A stretch of 64,000 nucleotides of DNA from positions 62,001 through 126,000 of the forward strand of contig CAWBIZ010000002.1 of assembly GCA_963789005.1 (NCBI GenBank), in the 5' to 3' direction. Of this stretch, positions 6,944-16,675 are shown in pieces. The notes under the pieces were generated by a model. That model had not been told where the DNA came from. It made no database searches and worked only from the letters and a program-made list of their open reading frames with translations. Position 1 is the first letter of the stretch. Every line of letters begins with the position of its first letter. The translations under genes were made by a program, and so were the position numbers. The stretch comes from DASSUW01 sp963789005 (lineage in GTDB: Bacteria; Actinomycetota; Thermoleophilia; Solirubrobacterales; Solirubrobacteraceae).

Positions 6944-8332
6944 GTGCGGGGCATAGCCTCACTCGTACGCGTCGCGGCCGTCGTTGCCGTCGCCATCGCG
7001 GCTGCCTTCGCGGTCGTGGTGTTGCTGAAGGGGGCTTCGGGCGGCTACACGGTCAAGGCGAAGTTCCAGAACGCCTCGCAGCTCGTCAAGGGCAACCTCG
7101 TGCAGGTCTCGGGCATCCGCGCTGGCACGGTGCAGGAGATCCGGCTGACGCCCGACGGGCAGGCGGAGCTCACGCTCAGCATCGACGAGAAGTACGCGCC
7201 GCTGCGGCGCGGCACGCAGGCGACGGTCCGCCAGGCGTCGCTGTCCGGCGTCGCCAACCGCTACGTCGACCTGCGGCTCGCCGGCGCCAAGGCCCCGCAG
7301 ATCCCCGACGGCGGCGTCATCGGCCAGGAGTCGACGACGACCGCGGTCGACCTCGACCAGGTCTTCAACACGCTCGACGAGCCCACCCGCAAGGACCTCC
7401 AGAAGGTGATCAAGGGCTCGGCCGCGCAGCACCAGGGCCGCGGCGAGCAGATGAACGAGGGCCTGCTCTACCTCAACCCGTCGCTGTCGGCCTCCTCGCG
7501 ACTGTTCCGCGAGCTGAACTCCGACTCCAAGCTGCTCGAGCGCTTCGTCGTCTCCTCCTCGCAGCTCGTCACCGACCTCGCGGACCGCCGCGACGACCTC
7601 GCCGGCCTGGTCGACAACCTCGCCACGACCACGAACGCGATCGGCAACGAGCAGGCCGCGCTCGCCGAGTCGGTCGGCCGCCTACCCGACTTCATGCGCC
7701 GCGCCAACACGACGTTCCTGAACCTGCGCGCGGCGCTCGACGACCTCGAGCCGCTGGTCGACGACTCCAAGCCCGTGGCGAAGAAGCTGCGGCCGTTCCT
7801 CGCCGAGCTTCGCCCGCTCGCCCAGGACGCCCGCCCCACGTTCGCCGACCTCAGCCGCCTGATCAAGGCGTCCGGCAAGGGCAACGACCTGATCGACCTC
7901 ACCAACGGCCAGGTGCCGCTGCGCGACGTGACCGTGCGCGACGTCGAGGAGAACGGCGACGAGCGGCCCGGCGCGTTCCCGTCCTCGGCCAAGGCGCTCG
8001 AGCAGGCGGCGCCGAAGCTCGCCTTCTTCCGCCCGTACATGCCCGACCTGCTCGGCTGGTTCGACGACTTCAGCCACTCCGGCACGTACGACGCGCTGGG
8101 TGCCGCCTCGCGCGTGGGCCTGCACGCCAACGCGTTCACCGTCGTCGACGGCCAGCTCGCCCAAACGATCCCGCTCGAGCTGCGCGACGAGGCGTTCCAG
8201 GCCACCGCCGAGACCGACCAGCGCAACCGCTGCCCGGGCGGCGGCGACATCAAGTCCAAGGACGGCTCGCGGCCTTACAAGCCCACGCCGGACTTCAACT
8301 GCGACCCCTCCCAGACCCTCCCGGACGGCTGA
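6944..8332 (+). CDS. Mce-family protein 1 (lipid-transport substrate-binding subunit)
   Basis: First of six tandem mce genes; 462 residues. An N-terminal membrane anchor (VAIAAAFAVVVLLKG) is followed by the MCE domain (residues about 32-115, VQVSGIRAGTVQEIRL), a long alpha-helical region and a C-terminal polar tail. MCE proteins form hexameric tubes that move lipids or sterols across the envelope. In mycobacteria MceA-F assemble as a hetero-hexamer above YrbE permeases, which are absent here. GTG 6944 is the only start codon in frame close to the anchor. The next gene starts one base after the stop. Confidence 0.85.
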   Translation: MRGIASLVRVAAVVAVAIAAAFAVVVLLKGASGGYTVKAKFQNASQLVKGNLVQVSGIRAGTVQEIRLTPDGQAELTLSIDEKYAPLRRGTQATVRQASLSGVANRYVDLRLAGAKAPQIPDGGVIGQESTTTAVDLDQVFNTLDEPTRKDLQKVIKGSAAQHQGRGEQMNEGLLYLNPSLSASSRLFRELNSDSKLLERFVVSSSQLVTDLADRRDDLAGLVDNLATTTNAIGNEQAALAESVGRLPDFMRRANTTFLNLRAALDDLEPLVDDSKPVAKKLRPFLAELRPLAQDARPTFADLSRLIKASGKGNDLIDLTNGQVPLRDVTVRDVEENGDERPGAFPSSAKALEQAAPKLAFFRPYMPDLLGWFDDFSHSGTYDALGAASRVGLHANAFTVVDGQLAQTIPLELRDEAFQATAETDQRNRCPGGGDIKSKDGSRPYKPTPDFNCDPSQTLPDG

Positions 8333-8333
8333 G

Positions 8334-9944
8334 ATGCGCCGCCTGCTGATCGTCGCCGTCCTGATCGTCGCCGGGGTCGCCGCGGTCGCCACCGCGTCCG
8401 CCGGCTCGGAGGACCCCAAGACGCCGCGCTACACCGTCGAGCTCGACAACGCATTCGGCGTCGTCCAGGGCGCCGACGTCAAGGTCGCCGGCGTGCGCGC
8501 CGGACGCGTCACCGGCATGCGCGTCGACCCCGAGTCCAAGCGCGCGCTGATCGACTTCACGATCGACAAGGCGGGCTTCGGCTCGCTGCGCACCGATGCG
8601 TTCTGCGAGACCCGCCCGCAGTCGCTGATCGGCGAGTACTTCGTCGACTGCCGGCCCGGCACCGCGGCCGAGCGCCTGCGCACCGGCGCGACGATCCCGG
8701 TCGAGCAGACCGCCTCGACGATCCCCGTCGACCTGATCAACAACATCATGCGCCGCCCGTACCGCGAGCGGCTCGGGATCATCCTCGACGAGCTCGGCGC
8801 GGGGGTCGGCGGCCACGCCACCGACATCCAGGCCACGCTGCGCCGCGCCGTCCCTGCGCTGCGCGAGACCGACCGCGTGCTGGCGATCCTCGCCGAGCAG
8901 AACGACGTGCTCGCCAACCTCACGGTCAACGCCGACACCGTGATCGGCGACCTGTCGGCCAACCGCAAGGACGTCGGCCGCTGGGTGACCGAGACCAAGC
9001 AGACCGCGCAGGCCTCGGCCGAGCGGCGCGCGGAGATCGCGGCGAGCCTGCGCCGGCTCCCCGACTTCCTGCGCGAGCTCGAGCCCACGATGGCCAAGCT
9101 CGGCCAGGCGGCCGACGCCCAGTCGCCCGCGCTCGAGGACCTCAACGCCTCCGCGGGCCAGCTCGCCACGCTGCTCGAGAACCTCCCGGACTTCAGCGAC
9201 GCCACGCGCACGAGCCTGACCTCGCTGGCCGAGATGAGCCGCAAGGGCCGCCCGGCGCTGAAGGCCGCCAAGCCGACGATCGCCGAGCTCAACCGCTTCT
9301 CGGCCAACACGCCGGAGCTCGCCAACAACCTCGACTTCGTGCTGCGTGACCTCGACGACCGCAAGCGCGCGGTCGAGCCCGACCCGCGCTCGCCGGGCGG
9401 CAAGGGCTACACGGGGATGGAGGCGCTCCTGCAGTACATGTTCGACCAGCCGATGGCGATCAACGCCTTCGACTCGAACGGCTACATGCTGAAGGTGAAC
9501 CTGTTCGTCTCCGAGTGCTCGGAGTACCAGAACCGGCATTCGCTGAAGGAGAAGCTCAAGGAGGACCCGGCGTTCTACGCGCGCTGCGCCGCGATCCTCG
9601 GCCCCAACCAGCCCGGCATCACGCAGGCCGATCCGTCGTACACCGGCGCCCAGGACCACGGCGGCGGGCACCACCTGCCGGCGGCGTCGAAGAAGAAGAA
9701 AGAGCCGCCGAAGCCGCCGGCCGCACCGGAGGTGCCGCGCGCCAAGGGCGACGACCCGAAGCTCGACGACGCCCGGCGCGAGGCCGAGAAGATCGCCAAG
9801 CAGCTCGAGGAGACGCTCGGCATCGACCTCCCGGACCTCCCGGCCACGCCCGCGCTGCCCGGCCTGCCGTCCGCCCCCGCCGTCCCGCCGGCGCCGGGCA
9901 GCGCCCAGGCGCAGGAGCTCCTCGACTACCTGCTCGCGCCATGA
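8334..9944 (+). CDS. Mce-family protein 2
   Basis: A 536-residue protein with an N-terminal signal anchor (LLIVAVLIVAGVAAVATASA) and an MCE domain (VKVAGVRAGRVTGMRVDP). A long helical section repeats the LP-D/F-L motifs typical of Mce helices (LRRLPDFLRELEPTMAKLG). The tail is unusual: a Lys-rich patch (KKKKEPPKPP) and a Pro/Leu-rich end. It starts one nucleotide after the stop of Mce 1, and its own stop overlaps the ATG of Mce 3. Confidence 0.85.
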   Translation: MRRLLIVAVLIVAGVAAVATASAGSEDPKTPRYTVELDNAFGVVQGADVKVAGVRAGRVTGMRVDPESKRALIDFTIDKAGFGSLRTDAFCETRPQSLIGEYFVDCRPGTAAERLRTGATIPVEQTASTIPVDLINNIMRRPYRERLGIILDELGAGVGGHATDIQATLRRAVPALRETDRVLAILAEQNDVLANLTVNADTVIGDLSANRKDVGRWVTETKQTAQASAERRAEIAASLRRLPDFLRELEPTMAKLGQAADAQSPALEDLNASAGQLATLLENLPDFSDATRTSLTSLAEMSRKGRPALKAAKPTIAELNRFSANTPELANNLDFVLRDLDDRKRAVEPDPRSPGGKGYTGMEALLQYMFDQPMAINAFDSNGYMLKVNLFVSECSEYQNRHSLKEKLKEDPAFYARCAAILGPNQPGITQADPSYTGAQDHGGGHHLPAASKKKKEPPKPPAAPEVPRAKGDDPKLDDARREAEKIAKQLEETLGIDLPDLPATPALPGLPSAPAVPPAPGSAQAQELLDYLLAP

Positions 9945-11482
9945 GACGCGCCTCCGCCGCCTCCAACCCGGTCCTGATCGGCGCCGTCACGATCCTCGTG
10001 ACGATCGTCGCCGTGTTCCTGGCGTACAACGCCAACAACGGCCTGCCGTTCGTGCCCACCACGACGGTCAAGGCGCGCGTCGCCAACGGAGCCAACCTCG
10101 TCAAGGGCAACGAGGTCCGCTCGGGCGGCACGCGCATCGGCGTGGTCACCGACATGCGGCCGGTGCGGCTGGAGGACGCGCTAGGCGAAGCCGGCGGCGA
10201 GCGAAGCGAGACAGTCGGCGCGGAGCTCACGCTCGAGCTCGGCAAGGAGCACGGCGACGTGCCGCGCGACTCGACGCTGCGCATCCGCCCGCGCTCGGCG
10301 CTCGGGCTCAAGTACGTCGAGCTGACCAAGGGCACGAGCGAGGAGAACTTCCGCGGCGGCGACGTCATCCCCTCGTCGCAGGCGTCGTTCTCGGCCGAGC
10401 TCGACGACGTCTACAAGATGTTCGACGAGCCGACCCGGCGCGCCTCCCAGGGCAACCTGCGCGGGTTCGGCGACTCTTTCGCCAGCCGCGGCAGCGCGGT
10501 CGGCCGCACGCTCGAGGAGCTGCCGACGTTCTTCGGCTCGCTCGAGCCGGTGATGGGCACGCTCGCCGACCCCAAGACCGACCTCGACGGCTTCGTGCGC
10601 GAGCTGGCCAACGCCGCCCGCATCGTCGCCCCCGTGTCGGAGCAGCAGGCCGCGCTCTTCACGTCGATGGCCGACACGTTCGAGGCGCTCGGCCGTGACG
10701 AGGGCGCGCTGAAGGACCTGATCGCCAAGTCGCCGTCGACGATGGACTCCGGTGTGCAGTCGTTCCAGGTCCAGCGCCCGTTCCTCGACGACCTGACCGC
10801 GTTCTCGAACGACTTCTCGGGCGCCACCGAGGAGCTCCGCGCCGCGCTCCCGCCGCTCAACGGCGCGGTCGAGGTCGGCACCCCGGTCCAGAACCGCGCC
10901 GTGAAGCTCAACGACGAGCTGGCCAAGACGCTCGAGAGCGTGCGCGAGCTCGCCGAGGCGCCCGGCACCAACGCGGCGCTGCGCGGCCTCACCGCCACGG
11001 TCACGACGCTGAACCCGCAGATGCGCTTCTACGGCCCGTACGTGACGGTCTGCAACTCCTGGAACTACTTCTGGACCTACCTGGCCGAGCACTTCTCCGA
11101 GCCCGACAGCACCGGCCAGGCGCAGCGCGCGCTCGTCAACACGTCGCCGCGGCAGGAGGACAGCGTCGGCTCGATGGGCGCCGACGAGCCCGCCAACGGC
11201 GAGGACGTCAAGGAGGGCAACGCCGCGTACTCGCAGGACCAGCCGTACGGCGCGGCGATCGCGCCCGACGGCCGCGCCGACTGCGAGACCGGCCAGCGCG
11301 GCTTCCTCGAGCGCCAGGCGCGCTTCTTCCCGGAGAAGTACCACGTCGCCCGCGATCCGCGCTCGCCCGGCCTCCAGGGCCCGACGTTCACCGGCCGCCC
11401 GCGCGTGCCCAAGGGCCAGACGTTCACCGCCGAGCCCGAGACCGGCCCCTACCGCGACCTCCCGAGGTCGGAGCACCCATGA
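9941..11482 (+). CDS. Mce-family protein 3
   Basis: A 513-residue protein with a membrane anchor (VLIGAVTILVTIVAVFLAYN), an MCE domain interrupted by a charged loop (EDALGEAGGERSETVGAEL), and helices to about residue 360. A cysteine-containing C-terminal domain follows (YVTVCNSWNYFWTYL) that resembles the C-terminal part of some MceA/C paralogues. The loop DNA contains gcgagcgaagcgag, which looks like a small inserted repeat that kept the frame. The start codon overlaps the previous stop (ATGA). Confidence 0.85.
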   Translation: MRRASAASNPVLIGAVTILVTIVAVFLAYNANNGLPFVPTTTVKARVANGANLVKGNEVRSGGTRIGVVTDMRPVRLEDALGEAGGERSETVGAELTLELGKEHGDVPRDSTLRIRPRSALGLKYVELTKGTSEENFRGGDVIPSSQASFSAELDDVYKMFDEPTRRASQGNLRGFGDSFASRGSAVGRTLEELPTFFGSLEPVMGTLADPKTDLDGFVRELANAARIVAPVSEQQAALFTSMADTFEALGRDEGALKDLIAKSPSTMDSGVQSFQVQRPFLDDLTAFSNDFSGATEELRAALPPLNGAVEVGTPVQNRAVKLNDELAKTLESVRELAEAPGTNAALRGLTATVTTLNPQMRFYGPYVTVCNSWNYFWTYLAEHFSEPDSTGQAQRALVNTSPRQEDSVGSMGADEPANGEDVKEGNAAYSQDQPYGAAIAPDGRADCETGQRGFLERQARFFPEKYHVARDPRSPGLQGPTFTGRPRVPKGQTFTAEPETGPYRDLPRSEHP

Positions 11483-13011
11483 GGAGCCGCTCGAACGCGT
11501 TCGTCGGGATCGTCGCGCTGGCCGTGATCGCCGTCGGCGTCTACCTCGCCTGGACGAAGGCGATCCCGTTCCAGTCGCACTACGAGGTCAAGGCGGCGTT
11601 CGAGAGCTCGAACAACCTGCGCACCGGCTCGCCGGTCCGGATCGCCGGCGTCGAGATCGGCAAGGTCACGGCCGTCGAGGGCGATGGCAAGGGTGAGGGC
11701 GCGCTGGTGACGATGCGGATCAAGGACGCGGGCCGGCCCGTCCACGCCGACGCCACCGCCAAGATCCGCCCGCGCATCTTCCTCGAGGGCAACTTCTTCG
11801 TCGACCTGACGGCGGGCTCAGCGTCGGCTCCGGAGCTGAAGGACGGCGGCACCATTCCCGTCCAGCAGACCGCGACCCCCGTGCAGCTCGACGAGGTGCT
11901 GACCGCGCTGCAGTCCGACACGCGCGAGGACCTCAAGGTGCTCCTGCGCGAGTACGGCAAGGGCCTCGAGGGCGCCGGCGCGCGCGGCTTCAACCGCTCG
12001 ATCCCGCACTGGGAGCCGGCCTACCGCGACTCGGCGATCGTCGCCGACGCCATGCGCGGCCAGACCGGGCGCGACCTCTCGGGCTACGTCAAGCACGCCG
12101 GCGCGACCGCCGCCGCGCTCGACCGCAACCGCGAGCAGCTCAAGTCGCTGGTCACCGACTTCAACGTCGCCGCCGGGGCGTTCGCCCGCGAGGACGGCAA
12201 CCTGGAGGCGGCGATCGCCGAGCTCCCGCGCACGCTGCGCGCGTCGATGCCCGCGCTCGCCGAGCTCAACGAGGCGTTCCCGCCGCTGCGCGCGCTCGCG
12301 GTCGAGCTGCGGCCCGGCGTGCAGAACTCGGAGGCCACGCTCGACGCCGCCACCCCGTGGGTGCGCGAGCTGCGCGGCCTCGTCTCCGAGAAGGAGCTGC
12401 GCGGGCTGGCCGACGACCTCGGCATGGCGGTGCCGGACCTCGCGGCGCTGGTGGAACGCAGCGTGCCGCTCTACCGCCAGGTCCGCCGCGCCGCCAGCTG
12501 CCAGACCTCGGTGCTCGAGCCGTGGGCGACCGACACGGTGCCGGACAAGCAGTTCCCCGCCCAGGGCAAGGTCTTCGAGGAGGCGCCCAAGCCGCTCCCG
12601 GGCCTCGCCGGCGAGAGCCGCTCGGGCGACGCCAACGGCCAGTGGTTCCGCGTGCTCGCCGCCGGCGGCAAGAACCTCGTGACCTTCAAGCCCGGCGTGT
12701 ACGGCACGACCCCCGAGCCGCTGCTCGGCGCCAACCCGCCGAAGCCGCAGAAGCGCCCGCCGCTCAACGCCGACGCCCCGTGCGAGACGCAGCAGAACCC
12801 GGACCTGCGCACGGTCCCCGCCGACCCGCCCGAGCAGAGGACCGTCGACACGACGACGCCCGCGTTCCAGGCCCGCTACGCCGCCGCCCGCGACCGCGCG
12901 ATCGAGTGGCTCGAGGGCCAGCTCAAGGCCGAGGGGCTGTCGGACAGCATCACGGTCTCCCGCACGCCGGCGACGGAGGCCACGATCGAGAAGCTGAGGG
13001 CCGGCCGGTGA
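11479..13011 (+). CDS. Mce-family protein 4
   Basis: A 510-residue protein. A short cytoplasmic start precedes the membrane helix (FVGIVALAVIAVGVYLAW). The MCE domain runs over residues 35-120 (VRIAGVEIGKVTAVEG) and is followed by helical repeats and a C-terminal extension with two cysteines (RRAASCQTSVLEPWA and DAPCETQQNP). The ATG overlaps the previous stop. Confidence 0.85.
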   Translation: MRSRSNAFVGIVALAVIAVGVYLAWTKAIPFQSHYEVKAAFESSNNLRTGSPVRIAGVEIGKVTAVEGDGKGEGALVTMRIKDAGRPVHADATAKIRPRIFLEGNFFVDLTAGSASAPELKDGGTIPVQQTATPVQLDEVLTALQSDTREDLKVLLREYGKGLEGAGARGFNRSIPHWEPAYRDSAIVADAMRGQTGRDLSGYVKHAGATAAALDRNREQLKSLVTDFNVAAGAFAREDGNLEAAIAELPRTLRASMPALAELNEAFPPLRALAVELRPGVQNSEATLDAATPWVRELRGLVSEKELRGLADDLGMAVPDLAALVERSVPLYRQVRRAASCQTSVLEPWATDTVPDKQFPAQGKVFEEAPKPLPGLAGESRSGDANGQWFRVLAAGGKNLVTFKPGVYGTTPEPLLGANPPKPQKRPPLNADAPCETQQNPDLRTVPADPPEQRTVDTTTPAFQARYAAARDRAIEWLEGQLKAEGLSDSITVSRTPATEATIEKLRAGR

Positions 13012-14324
13012 CCGCGATCCGCAAGCACGTCAAGGAGGTGCTCGCCGTGCTCGGCCTGTTCGTCGTGGCCGCCGGCGTCACCCTCTACCTGCTCGACCAG
13101 CAGCGGATGCGGTTCCCGTGGGAGGAGTCCCCGCTGCGCCTGAACGCGGAGTTCTCCACCGCGCAGGCCGTGACCGCCGGGCAGGGCCAGACCGTCCGCG
13201 TGTCGGGCGTGCGGATCGGCGACATCGGCAAGGTCGAGCTGCGCGCCGGCCGCGCGCTGGTCGAGATGGTCATCGACCCCGAGTACGAGGGGATGGTCCG
13301 CACCGACGCCCGCGCGCTGCTGCGGCCCAAGACCGGCCTCAAGGACATGTTCATCGACCTCGAGCCCGGGACCGACGAGGCGCCCGCGGCCAAGGCGGGC
13401 TTCACGGTCCCGATCGCGGCGACCGCGCCGGACGTCAACCCCGACGAGATCCTCGCCGAGCTCGACGCCGAGACCCGCGACTACCTCAAGCTGCTGATCG
13501 GCGACGCCGGCTCCGGCCTCGAGGGCCGCGGCCTCGACCTGCGCGAGCTGCTGCGCCGCTTCGAGCCGACCCACCGCGACCTCGCGCGCGTGAACAGCGA
13601 GGTCGCCGAGCGCCGGGGCAACCTGCGCCGGCTGATCACTTCGCTCAACCGGCTCAACGGCGAGCTCGCGTCGCGCGACGACGACCTCGCGGGCCTCGTC
13701 GACTCGTCGGCCACCGTGATGCGCCAGTTCGCCGCCGAGGAGGCCAACGTCTCCGAGGCCGTGGCCGAGCTGCCGGGCGCGCTGCAGGAGACGACGACCA
13801 CGATGGGCAAGCTCGAGCGCTACGGGCGCCTGCTGGGCCCGACCGCCGAGAAGCTGCGCCCGGCCGCCCGTGCGCTGGCGCCCGCCAACGACGCCGTGCG
13901 CCCGCTCGCGATCGCGACCACGCCGCTGCTGCGCAACGACATCCGGCCGTTCGTGCGCGAGGCGCGCCCGGTGGTCCGCGACCTCGTGCCCGCGGCCGAC
14001 AACCTCGCGAAGGCGACGCCGGACCTCACGAACGTCTTCATGCGCCTCAACCGCTTCCTGAACATGCTGGCCTTCAACCCCGGCGGCCGCGAGGCCCCGG
14101 ACAACGCGGCCCGCCAGGAGGGCTACCTGTTCTGGCTCGCCTGGACGCAGCACATGGCCACGCAGCTGTTCTCCAGCTCGGACGCCCACGGCGTGTTCCG
14201 GACGGCGACGGTCGCCGCGCCGTGCGCGACGATCAAGCAGCTCGCCACCGAGGAGGGCGAGGGTGAGCTCGAGTTCCTGACCATGCTCACCCCGATCCTG
14301 ACCGACGCGGGAGCGTGCGGCTGA
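13008..14324 (+). CDS. Mce-family protein 5
   Basis: A 438-residue protein starting with GTG that overlaps the previous stop (GTGA). It has a membrane segment (VLAVLGLFVVAAGVTLYLL), an MCE domain (VRVSGVRIGDIGKVEL) and a helical region with repeated LRP-AR-L motifs (LRPAARALAPANDAVRPLA). The tail ends in a short Cys pair region (VAAPCATIKQ...DAGACG). Confidence 0.85.
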   Translation: MTAIRKHVKEVLAVLGLFVVAAGVTLYLLDQQRMRFPWEESPLRLNAEFSTAQAVTAGQGQTVRVSGVRIGDIGKVELRAGRALVEMVIDPEYEGMVRTDARALLRPKTGLKDMFIDLEPGTDEAPAAKAGFTVPIAATAPDVNPDEILAELDAETRDYLKLLIGDAGSGLEGRGLDLRELLRRFEPTHRDLARVNSEVAERRGNLRRLITSLNRLNGELASRDDDLAGLVDSSATVMRQFAAEEANVSEAVAELPGALQETTTTMGKLERYGRLLGPTAEKLRPAARALAPANDAVRPLAIATTPLLRNDIRPFVREARPVVRDLVPAADNLAKATPDLTNVFMRLNRFLNMLAFNPGGREAPDNAARQEGYLFWLAWTQHMATQLFSSSDAHGVFRTATVAAPCATIKQLATEEGEGELEFLTMLTPILTDAGACG

Positions 14325-15769
14325 TGCAGAAGTCCGCCCCCTCGCTCGCCCGCATCCTCACGATGGTCGTGTTCTCGCTGTCGTGCTTCGGCCTGCTGCT
14401 CTTCCTGTGGCTGTCGTTCGGCGGTCCGATCCCGCTCAAGCCGCAGGGCTACCGCGTGCAGGTCGCGTTCCCCGAGGCCACGACGCTCGCCACCGAGGCC
14501 GACGTCCGGATCGCCGGCGTGTCGGTCGGCAAGGTGCGCGAGCTCGAGGCCGACCAGGGGCGCAACCGCACGCTGGCGACGATCGAGCTCGAGCGCGAGT
14601 TCGCGCCGCTGAACGCGAACGCCCGCGCGATGCTGCGCCAGAAGACGTTGCTCGGCGAGACCTATGTCGAGCTCGCGCCCGGCCGCGGCGGCCGCGCACT
14701 GCCCGAGGGCGGCAGGCTCGCCGACGGCCGGGTGGCCGACACCGTGCAGCTCGACGAGATCTTCGACTCGCTCGACCCGGCCACGCGCGCCGCCTTCCGC
14801 ACCTGGCAGCAGGACCTGGCGAAGGGCATCGAAGGCCGCGGGCGCGACTTCAACGACGCGCTCGGCACGCTCCCCGGCTTCGCCGCGGACGGCAGCGACG
14901 TGCTCGAGGTGCTCGACTCGCAGGAGGGCGCGCTCGGCCGCCTGGTCAAGAACACGGGCGTGACGTTCGACGCGCTGACCGAGAACGAGCAGCAGCTGCG
15001 CACGCTCATCACCTCCTCCAAGCGCGTGTTCGACGCCACCGCCTCGCGCAACGACGCGCTCGCCGAGTCGATCCGCATCTTCCCGACCTTCCTCGACGAG
15101 TCGAAGGCCACGTTCGAGCGGCTCGAGACCTTCTCGACCGACACGCGGCCGCTCGTGCAGGACCTGCGGCCGGTGGCCCAGGACCTCAAGCCGACGCTGG
15201 CCGACGTCCGCGTCCTCGCGCCCGACCTCGAGCGCTTCTTCCGCGACCTCGACCCGCTCATCACCGCGTCGAAGACCGGGCTGCCGGCCGCGCGCGAGAT
15301 CCTGAAGGGCGCCGAGCCGCTGCTCGCGAAGGTGCACCCGTTCCTCGGCCAGCTCAACCCGATGCTCCAGTACCTGGAGATGTCGCAGTTCCAGGTCGCG
15401 GACTTCATCTCCTACGGCGCGGCGGCGCTCGCCGACACCACGGTGTCGTCCGGCGGCGGCGTCGGCCACTACCTGCGCCAGTTCGGCCCGACCGGCAGCG
15501 AGAGCGCCGCGGTCTTCCGCAAGCGCCTGAAGACGAACCGCGGGACGACGTACGCGGGCCCGATGGACCTCGTCGGTCCGCAGCTGATGACGTACCTGAT
15601 GTCGGCGTCGTCGGACTGCGAGAACGCCGGCGGCACCACGAAGCCGTCAGAGGGCACGCCCGGCTGCTGGACGCAGACTCCGGAGCGCTTCCAGGGCCGC
15701 TTGCAGGGCGACTTCCCGCACGTCGAGCCGGCCGACTACGCCCGCGGCGGCCGCAGCGAGGATCGTTAG
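14324..15769 (+). CDS. Mce-family protein 6 (last of the cluster)
   Basis: A 481-residue protein from the ATG that overlaps the previous TGA; a GTG at 14315 would add three residues. It has a membrane segment (MVVFSLSCFGLLLFLWLSF), an MCE domain (VRIAGVSVGKVRELEA), long helices and a C-terminal domain with paired cysteines (SSDCENAGG...GCWTQTP). Its end overlaps the tail of the convergent HxlR gene by a few bases, closing the operon. Six paralogues match the MceA-F stoichiometry. Confidence 0.85.
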   Translation: MQKSAPSLARILTMVVFSLSCFGLLLFLWLSFGGPIPLKPQGYRVQVAFPEATTLATEADVRIAGVSVGKVRELEADQGRNRTLATIELEREFAPLNANARAMLRQKTLLGETYVELAPGRGGRALPEGGRLADGRVADTVQLDEIFDSLDPATRAAFRTWQQDLAKGIEGRGRDFNDALGTLPGFAADGSDVLEVLDSQEGALGRLVKNTGVTFDALTENEQQLRTLITSSKRVFDATASRNDALAESIRIFPTFLDESKATFERLETFSTDTRPLVQDLRPVAQDLKPTLADVRVLAPDLERFFRDLDPLITASKTGLPAAREILKGAEPLLAKVHPFLGQLNPMLQYLEMSQFQVADFISYGAAALADTTVSSGGGVGHYLRQFGPTGSESAAVFRKRLKTNRGTTYAGPMDLVGPQLMTYLMSASSDCENAGGTTKPSEGTPGCWTQTPERFQGRLQGDFPHVEPADYARGGRSEDR

Positions 15770-16455
15770 GCGGCGACGCGGCTGGCGGCGGCCGCGGCGG
15801 TGAAGCCGCCGAGCACCGCGTCGGCCAGCCCGCGGTTCCCGCTGAACGCGAGCTCGCCCGACTCTCCGTCCGGGCCGAGCGCGTGGACCCACGCCTCGCG
15901 CGAGCCGGTGACCGTGGCGGCGGCGCCGGCCTCGGTCGGCGCCTCGGAGATCTCGACCCGGCCGCCCGACGCGGTCAGGCGATAGCGCCGCTCGGGCACC
16001 TCGCCGTTGGCCTCGACGATCAGCTCGACCGTGCCCTCGACGCCCGCGGGCGGCTCGATCATCCCGGGGGCAAGGCGGAAGATCGCGCCCACGTTGACGT
16101 CCTCGCCCGGGCGCGGAGCGCTCCACGTCCAGTCATAGCCCCATTGCGCGAGCGCGCCGACGACCGGCATCAGCTCGCGCGAGCGCTCCGTGAGCTCGTA
16201 GTCCACGCGCGGCGGCACCTCGCGGTAGCGCTGGCGGGTCAGCAGGCCGTCGGCCACCATGCGGTTGAGCCGCGAGCGCAGCTGCTCGGTCGAGATACCG
16301 GGCAGCACCCGCTGCAGCTCGACGAAGCGCCGGGGGCCTGCCGCAAGGTCGCGGATGATCAGCAGCGTCCATTTGTCGCCCACGAGGTCGAGCGCCCGGG
16401 CATCGGGCGACCACTGGTCGTAGGGATGGCGCTTCGGAGGGGGTGCGGTGGGCAT
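15766..16455 (-). CDS. HxlR-family regulator with SCP2-like C-terminal domain
   Basis: A 229-residue protein. Residues 15-110 form an HxlR/MarR-like winged helix (LVGDKWTLLIIRDLAAGPRR, then LPGISTEQLRSRLNRM). Residues 130-225 resemble the SCP2 sterol-carrier fold (FSGNRGLADAVLGG near the end). HxlR-SCP2 fusions are common in actinobacteria and probably sense a lipid-like ligand, which fits the convergent mce operon. It is divergent from the DsbA-like gene across a 220-nt intergenic region. Confidence 0.8.
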   Translation of the reverse strand: MPTAPPPKRHPYDQWSPDARALDLVGDKWTLLIIRDLAAGPRRFVELQRVLPGISTEQLRSRLNRMVADGLLTRQRYREVPPRVDYELTERSRELMPVVGALAQWGYDWTWSAPRPGEDVNVGAIFRLAPGMIEPPAGVEGTVELIVEANGEVPERRYRLTASGGRVEISEAPTEAGAAATVTGSREAWVHALGPDGESGELAFSGNRGLADAVLGGFTAAAAASRVAA

Positions 16456-16675
16456 TTGGGCCTCGGACGAGTACGCGGCCGACTGGTTTCAAGAGCATAC
16501 CTCTACCAGCGGCGAAAGCGTTTTCGTGTCATCGACATTCCGCCGCAGCGTGCGGCAGACGTGCGACATCCGTCGAGAGCGCAAGTTTGCTCGCGAGCGG
16601 TCGTTCATACGAGCACAGGGCGATTGGCGCCCTGCATCGACGGTGATGTTCGGCGGAAGCGAAGGACGGCAGTCA

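Noticed and set aside
6702..6962. N-terminal 87 codons that would extend the sigma-factor frame upstream
   Set aside because: They run antisense through tRNA-Leu (giving VGFEPTRP) and lack sigma-factor similarity; the start at GTG 6701 is preferred.
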